Shown one piece after another: positions 59,622-64,000 of a stretch of 64,000 nucleotides of DNA. The position numbers were made by a program, and so were the translations under genes. Each line of letters opens with the position of its first letter. The stretch's first letter is position 1. Under the pieces are notes generated by a model, which saw only the letters and a list, made by a program, of their open reading frames with translations, was not told where the DNA came from and did no database searches. The stretch covers positions 62,001 to 126,000 of the forward strand of contig ONKL01000006.1 of assembly GCA_900318395.1 (NCBI GenBank), read 5' to 3'. The DNA comes from an uncultured Prevotella sp. GTDB taxonomy: Bacteria; Bacteroidota; Bacteroidia; Bacteroidales; Bacteroidaceae.

Positions 59622-60346
59622 GATATTTCGTATGGTTCAGCTATGACGGGACGGCGTATCACGGATGGCAGATACAGCCCAACGGGAACTCGGTGCAGGC
59701 AGAATTGCAACGGGCTCTCTCGACCTTGTTGCGCGAGGAGATCAGCGTGACGGGGGCTGGCAGGACTGACGCAGGGGTGCATGCGCGACAGATGGTGGCG
59801 CACTTTGATTTCAGTGAGGCCATTGACCTTGAGCAGTTGGCGTATAAACTGAACAGGATTCTGCCGTGCGACATCGCTGTGGACCGTGTGGAGCTTGTGG
59901 ACGATGATAAGCACGCACGATTCTCAGCGACCTCGCGCACGTACCATTATTATATTCATACAAAGAAAGACCCTTTCAGCAGACCTTATTCGACGGAGTT
60001 GCACTATGAGCTTGACTTCGACAAGATGAATGAAGCCGGGCGCATCCTGATGACCTATGATGACTTCGGTGCATTCTGCAAATCTCATTCAGACGTGAAG
60101 ACGACACTCTGTCGCGTGACGAAGGCAGAATGGGTTCAGACCAGTGAGACGAGCTGGTACTTTGAGATTACGGCCAACCGCTTCCTGAGGAATATGGTGA
60201 GGGCTGTGGTAGGTACGCTGATAGATGTCGGGCGTGGACGGTTGACATTGGATGATTTCAGAAAGGTGATTGAGGGAAAGCGTCGCACAGAGGCAGGCGA
60301 GAGCATGCCGGCCAATGCGCTCTTTCTCGAAAATATACGTTATTAG
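59618..60346 (+). CDS. truA: tRNA pseudouridine(38-40) synthase
   Basis: A 242-residue enzyme that makes pseudouridine at positions 38-40 of the tRNA anticodon stem. The catalytic aspartate lies in SVTGAGRTDAGVHARQM near residue 52; RTYHYYIHT, SFCKSHSD-like (GAFCKSHSDVKTT) and RFLRNMVRAVVGTLIDVGRG are family motifs. The start overlaps the mtgA stop (ATGA). Its TAG stop is the first element of a heptamer array that leads to the next gene. Confidence 0.95.
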   Translation: MRYFVWFSYDGTAYHGWQIQPNGNSVQAELQRALSTLLREEISVTGAGRTDAGVHARQMVAHFDFSEAIDLEQLAYKLNRILPCDIAVDRVELVDDDKHARFSATSRTYHYYIHTKKDPFSRPYSTELHYELDFDKMNEAGRILMTYDDFGAFCKSHSDVKTTLCRVTKAEWVQTSETSWYFEITANRFLRNMVRAVVGTLIDVGRGRLTLDDFRKVIEGKRRTEAGESMPANALFLENIRY

Positions 60347-60386
60347 TTGACGGTTTATAGTTGACGGTTTATAGTTTACGGTTTAC
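60345..60386 (+). repeat. Heptamer array between truA and the EamA gene (6 units)
   Basis: Six contiguous units, AGTTGAC/GGTTTAT/AGTTTAC/GGTTTAC, begin on the AG of the truA TAG stop and end 3 bp before the next ATG, replacing any normal ribosome-binding site. Confidence 0.95.
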
Positions 60387-60389
60387 AGG

Positions 60390-61307
60390 ATGTGGCTGAT
60401 ATTAGCTTTTATGTCGGCAGCGTTGTTAGGCTGCTATGATTCTCTGAAGAAACAAGCGCTAAAGGGGAATGCGGTTATTCCCGTGCTGTTCTTGAACACC
60501 CTTTTCTCGAGTTTGATTTTCCTGCCTTGCATCGTACTGAGTGATTCGACAACGATGCTTGACAACACGATATTCTTCACGGCGAGTGGTGGCTGGGAGA
60601 TGCATCAATACATCGTGCTGAAGGCGTTTATCGTGCTGAGCAGCTGGATTCTCGGCTATTTCGGCATGAAACATCTGCCACTGACCATCGTGGGACCCAT
60701 CAATGCTACTCGGCCAGTGATGGTGCTTGTAGGCGCACTGCTGTTCTTTGGTGAGCGCCTGAACGTGTGGCAGTGGATCGGAGTGCTGCTGGCTGTGGCC
60801 TCATTCTTGTTGCTGAGTCGCAGCGGCAAGAAGGAAGGCATCGACTTTAAGCACGACCACTGGATCTATATGATTGTGGGGGCTGCTGTCTTAGGAGCTG
60901 TCAGCGGTCTCTATGATAAATATCTGATGGCTCCTGTAGAGAATGGAGGCGTCGGGCTCGACCGCATGATGGTGCAGTCGTGGTATAACATCTACCAATG
61001 TGTGATGATGGGTGTGATGTTGTGGCTGTTGTGGTGGCCTAAGCACGAACAGACCACACCATTCCACTGGTCGTGGTCGATTCTTGGTGTGAGCATCTTC
61101 TTGTCGACGGCTGATTTTCTGTATTTCTACTCACTGAGTCTGCCTGACGCCCTGATCTCCATCGTGTCGATGGTTCGAAGGGGCAGTGTAATTGTCAGCT
61201 TTATGTTTGGTGCGATGTTCTTCCGTGAGAAGAACCTTAAAGCTAAGGCTTTTGATTTGGCGCTGGTGCTGCTTGGAATGTTTTTCCTCTACGTCGGCTC
61301 GAAGTAA
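60390..61307 (+). CDS. EamA/DMT-family transporter
   Basis: A 305-residue inner-membrane protein with about ten hydrophobic helices in two EamA repeats (about 1-145 and 160-305). The repeats are seen in LAFMSAALLGCYDSLKKQAL with PLTIVGPINATRPVMVLVGA, and in AVLGAVSGLYDKYLMA with ALISIVSMVRRGSVIVSFMF. Substrate unknown; relatives move metabolites, amino acids or nucleotide sugars. The ATG follows a heptamer array directly. The last 65 bp overlap the 3' end of the opposing tamB gene, so the two C-termini share DNA. Confidence 0.87.
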   Translation: MWLILAFMSAALLGCYDSLKKQALKGNAVIPVLFLNTLFSSLIFLPCIVLSDSTTMLDNTIFFTASGGWEMHQYIVLKAFIVLSSWILGYFGMKHLPLTIVGPINATRPVMVLVGALLFFGERLNVWQWIGVLLAVASFLLLSRSGKKEGIDFKHDHWIYMIVGAAVLGAVSGLYDKYLMAPVENGGVGLDRMMVQSWYNIYQCVMMGVMLWLLWWPKHEQTTPFHWSWSILGVSIFLSTADFLYFYSLSLPDALISIVSMVRRGSVIVSFMFGAMFFREKNLKAKAFDLALVLLGMFFLYVGSK

Positions 61308-64000
61308 AGAGATCCCTCAACCCATTGAAATCCTTTTTCATGATGATGCCGATGCCTTGTGTGTTCAGGCTCGACTTCGTGAAGTAGCGGTCGTTGGTCT
61401 GATTGTAGACCTTGAGCGCCAGGTTTCCGTTGGGGTATAGAAGGTATTGCAAATCGAAATCGCCGATGAAGGAGGGGTTGGCGCGCGTCGCATTGTCGCG
61501 ATAGCCGAACTGCCCGTTGAAGAGCAGGCGGTTGTTGAGCATGCGCCCGTTGATAATGCCTTCGTATTCAGCATTGTGCCAGCCTTCATTTCCTGTTGAG
61601 ATGTTGGCTCCGAAGTTCCAGTTGTCGTTCTTGATGATCTGGTTTAAGAGTGTGTTGATCTGAGTAGAGAGTGTGCCTGAGAGGAAACTCTGCATGGCGA
61701 GCGATGTCTGGTCGGTCTGCTGGCCTGTGGCGCTGTTGTTGGCACCCTGATTGTAGAATCGTCCGATACCAAGCAGATAGACCACCTGCTGATTCATCTC
61801 CTGCTGCCCGTTGATGATGGAGCGCACCATCTGCTGCTCGTCGGCATTGACGGTAGGCATTTCGAGGTCGAAGTCTACTTGTGGGGCATTGGGCTGTCCA
61901 CCGATATTCATCAGACAGTTTACACGGATGGTGTTGTTGGTGAACGAGTTGCCGATATTGAGGTCAGAAAGACTGACACCATTGACAGTGTAGACGGCCT
62001 GCAGATTAAGCGCTGCGTTATAGGGATCGCCTCCAAAGACAATCGTACCCCCTCGGTTGAAGGTGAAGTTCTTCTTGATGATATTCTGGATGGTAATGCC
62101 ATAGGTGCCATGATCAACAGTGTAGGTGCCAAACATGTTGAATGGCCCCTTGTTGTGATAAGTAGCACGGATGGCCCCATCGCCGTTCAGGGTGATGTAG
62201 TCCTTGGTATTGGCGTCCATCAAGAGTCGCAGAGTGGCAGCTGGTGTCGTGTTGATCAGGAAATTGATGTAGATGTCGGTATCGGCAATGCGCGTGTTGA
62301 CGCTTTTCACTGGCTGCGTCGTGTCATCATTGTCAGAACTCCACTCGATGAACTCTTGTCGCGAGATGGCATCAGGGTTAGCTGCATTATAGACAAAGAC
62401 AGAATTGGATTCAGGGGTGACATCGCAGTTGATGGTGACTACCCCAGGGCGTCCCTGAATGGAAACATTGCCAGTGGCATAGACTGTGCCGTAGAACGAT
62501 GATCCCCCAAAGTCAGTGAAGTCATAGGCCAGCAAGTCATCGGCCTCGACAAAGAGGTCGAAGGTGAGGTTGGTGAGGTGCTGGTGATGAATACCGCCTG
62601 AGAGAAATGCCATGTGGTTATTGCGGTCATAAACAGGCAGACGGTGGAGCTCGATCTCGTCGGGAATGAGCACAACCGTGTCGCGTCGCAGCTGATAAGT
62701 CGTGTTGAGGGAAGATACTGTGGCCTCTCCATCGACAACGACTTCGCCCGTGAGGTTGATATTGTCGAGGGTGCCGGCGAGGCGTGTGCTACCATTGGCA
62801 TGACCTGTGATGTGACTGAGGAACGATTTGGTGAAATTGTACATGAAGTCGATATAGGTGCCATGAGCATCGATGGCAAGGTCGATGGTGTTATGCACGG
62901 GCGAGATGTAGCCCTTGACATGGGTCTGCGCCTCAGGACCATCGTCGGCAACTGCTTGAATGTCAATCTGCTCGGCCTCCTGATTCCACTTGGCATGAGC
63001 ACGGAGTACACCCATGCGCCCTTGCTCGAACTTGAAGTCGCTGACATCGAGATCGGCAGAGGCCGCAAACTTTCCGAAGATCGATGAAGCACGAGCACGC
63101 CCAGTGGCCTTGCCTGCGAACTCGACACTGTGGAAGTTAACGAGATCGAGGATATAACCAACTTCGACTTCATTAAGATCTACCGTGATAGAATCGGTCG
63201 TACGTTTCGAAGCGATGCCGTCGACAATGATATGCTGGGCTCCATGATGAATCTCAAACTGGTCGATGAGAAGGCGGTTCTCACTATATAGGATATCCGA
63301 GGGCTCTACGCTCCATTCGCTATTATTCAGTAAGATGTTAGAGGGAATGATACGCACATGAGCCTCTGACTGGTTGGCGAGGTTGCGATAGAGGCGGATG
63401 ATGGCGTTGAGATTACCACTCATGTGCTCTGCAGCATCATTATTATCCCATTTGAGGGTGGTTGTGAGATTGTTATTGCTGGCATCAGCCTGCAGGTTGA
63501 GTTGAAGGTGATGCCCGTTGTCCATGAATTTGGTGAGGTGAAGGTCACACTTGATGGCATCATCAGGTGAGGTAATACGGATAGTTCCGTCATTATACCA
63601 GGCTCCGTTATAGGCAAACGAAGGAAAGTCGCCCTCGAGATTGATGATATTTGAGAGGTCATTGACCTGTGCTTGGAGCGAAAGTGGCTGATGAAGCTGA
63701 AGGTCAATGCCGAGGAAGCGCTTCAGCCAGTCTGTTTTACTGATGAGCAATCGTAGGCTGAAATTATTGTCTGTATGTCGCACAGGTGGCAGACCGGGCA
63801 GGGTAGGGAGTTTCGAGGCAATCAGGTTGGTAAAACTCTGTTTGAGTGAACTGAAGTCGAAATGCCCCTTGAGAGCCACATCGGCAAAGTCGCTCTTGAG
63901 GCTGACAAAGTGAATGCCTTGCTCGTAGCCAGAAGTCAGCATCAGGTTGTCGAGATGATAGGCTGGCTGCTGTTCTGTTGCGCTGATGGTAAAGTTGCTG
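61243..64000 (-). CDS. Translocation/assembly module TamB-like protein, C-terminal part
   Basis: At least 919 residues, open to the window edge; the N-terminus lies outside. The protein is beta-rich throughout (short alternating strands such as GNLNAIIRLYRNLANQSEAH, KATGRARASSIFGKFAASAD), the pattern of AsmA/TamB bridge proteins. The C-terminal TamB (DUF490) domain is recognisable from TYTVDHGTYGITIQNIIKKN through GGTIVFGGDPYNAALNLQAV to VYLLGIGRFYNQG and the NRLLFNGQFGYRDN segment. Such proteins carry lipids across the periplasm or help outer-membrane assembly. The tail (AAPAPNQKP) overlaps the EamA gene by 65 bp. Confidence 0.88.
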   Translation of the reverse strand, partial: SNFTISATEQQPAYHLDNLMLTSGYEQGIHFVSLKSDFADVALKGHFDFSSLKQSFTNLIASKLPTLPGLPPVRHTDNNFSLRLLISKTDWLKRFLGIDLQLHQPLSLQAQVNDLSNIINLEGDFPSFAYNGAWYNDGTIRITSPDDAIKCDLHLTKFMDNGHHLQLNLQADASNNNLTTTLKWDNNDAAEHMSGNLNAIIRLYRNLANQSEAHVRIIPSNILLNNSEWSVEPSDILYSENRLLIDQFEIHHGAQHIIVDGIASKRTTDSITVDLNEVEVGYILDLVNFHSVEFAGKATGRARASSIFGKFAASADLDVSDFKFEQGRMGVLRAHAKWNQEAEQIDIQAVADDGPEAQTHVKGYISPVHNTIDLAIDAHGTYIDFMYNFTKSFLSHITGHANGSTRLAGTLDNINLTGEVVVDGEATVSSLNTTYQLRRDTVVLIPDEIELHRLPVYDRNNHMAFLSGGIHHQHLTNLTFDLFVEADDLLAYDFTDFGGSSFYGTVYATGNVSIQGRPGVVTINCDVTPESNSVFVYNAANPDAISRQEFIEWSSDNDDTTQPVKSVNTRIADTDIYINFLINTTPAATLRLLMDANTKDYITLNGDGAIRATYHNKGPFNMFGTYTVDHGTYGITIQNIIKKNFTFNRGGTIVFGGDPYNAALNLQAVYTVNGVSLSDLNIGNSFTNNTIRVNCLMNIGGQPNAPQVDFDLEMPTVNADEQQMVRSIINGQQEMNQQVVYLLGIGRFYNQGANNSATGQQTDQTSLAMQSFLSGTLSTQINTLLNQIIKNDNWNFGANISTGNEGWHNAEYEGIINGRMLNNRLLFNGQFGYRDNATRANPSFIGDFDLQYLLYPNGNLALKVYNQTNDRYFTKSSLNTQGIGIIMKKDFNGLRDLFTSSRRRGKTFQAAPAPNQKP

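Noticed and set aside
1..64000. Prophage, integrative element or insertion sequence
   Set aside because: No transposase, integrase, capsid or conjugation gene was found; the single tRNA gene has no adjacent attachment duplication that I could see.

Overview
The window looks like a chromosomal segment of a Bacteroidales bacterium, most probably a Prevotella relative (Prevotellaceae). The evidence is the repeated promoter signature TTTG-N19-20-TAnnTTTG in front of many genes, scarce Shine-Dalgarno sites, and a typical gene repertoire: a type IX secretion plug protein, DUF3256 and DUF4296 proteins, an OmpA lipoprotein with a glycine zipper, class III fructose bisphosphatase, PPi-dependent phosphofructokinase, a Dcu fumarate/succinate antiporter, a eukaryote-like ProRS and a long IleRS. 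This is a core region: there is no transposase, integrase, phage gene, rRNA operon or CRISPR array.

Layout. 1-2751: start of a leftward sugar-isomerase gene and a divergent membrane-spanning AraC-type regulator. 2744-14633: a long leftward series of tightly packed genes (purU, hisH-hisA-hisF-hisIE, ftsE-like, lysC, lysA, two glycosyltransferases, fbp, T9SS plug). 14634-15373: 740 bp without a convincing gene, holding a heptamer array, a strong leftward promoter, a 35-codon frame and a long inverted repeat around an AT-rich core. 15374-16973: FHA and SPOR proteins. 17078-19777: rfbC, ugd and a lipoprotein. 19811-24195: nudC, a 5'-nucleotidase, a DnaJ-like gene and a repeat-invaded prmA. 24360-26879: a Trp/Tyr- and Gly-rich secreted protein and a FadL-like barrel. 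27007-31645: iorA-iorB-aminotransferase and a lipoprotein phosphatase. 31712-31785: tRNA-Arg(TCT). 31871-38738: leftward genes (PP2C-like, YgiQ, small protein, amidase-like, acyltransferase, small protein). 38938-44571: a frame-broken pfp, a GH25 lysozyme, a TPR protein and a phosphohexomutase. 44661-46109: dcuB. 46298-55818: ileS, dksA-like, lspA, DUF4296, nupG-like, rsmE, paaK, DUF3256. 55868-56025: a candidate small RNA. 56144-56531: a gene remnant. 56587-64000: proS, OmpA lipoprotein, mtgA, truA, an EamA transporter and a partial tamB.

Physiology. The genes fit a saccharolytic, succinate-forming anaerobe: PPi-PFK, class III FBPase and phosphohexomutase in central sugar flow, Dcu for C4-dicarboxylates, and IorAB, an aminotransferase and PaaK for interconverting aryl acids and aromatic amino acids. 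Ugd, RfbC, the glycosyltransferases, MtgA, GH25, the amidase-like protein and TamB serve the envelope.

The most unusual signal is a family of degenerate 7-bp tandem arrays. Eight well-formed arrays lie between genes, seven of them in junctions of co-directional genes. Several begin on a TAG stop codon and all end 1-21 bp before the next start codon. Related heptads have entered coding sequence in frame, twice in prmA (inverted to each other) and once in hisH. The next best candidates are a structured small RNA at 55882-56025 with its own promoter and terminator, and the broken pfp gene.
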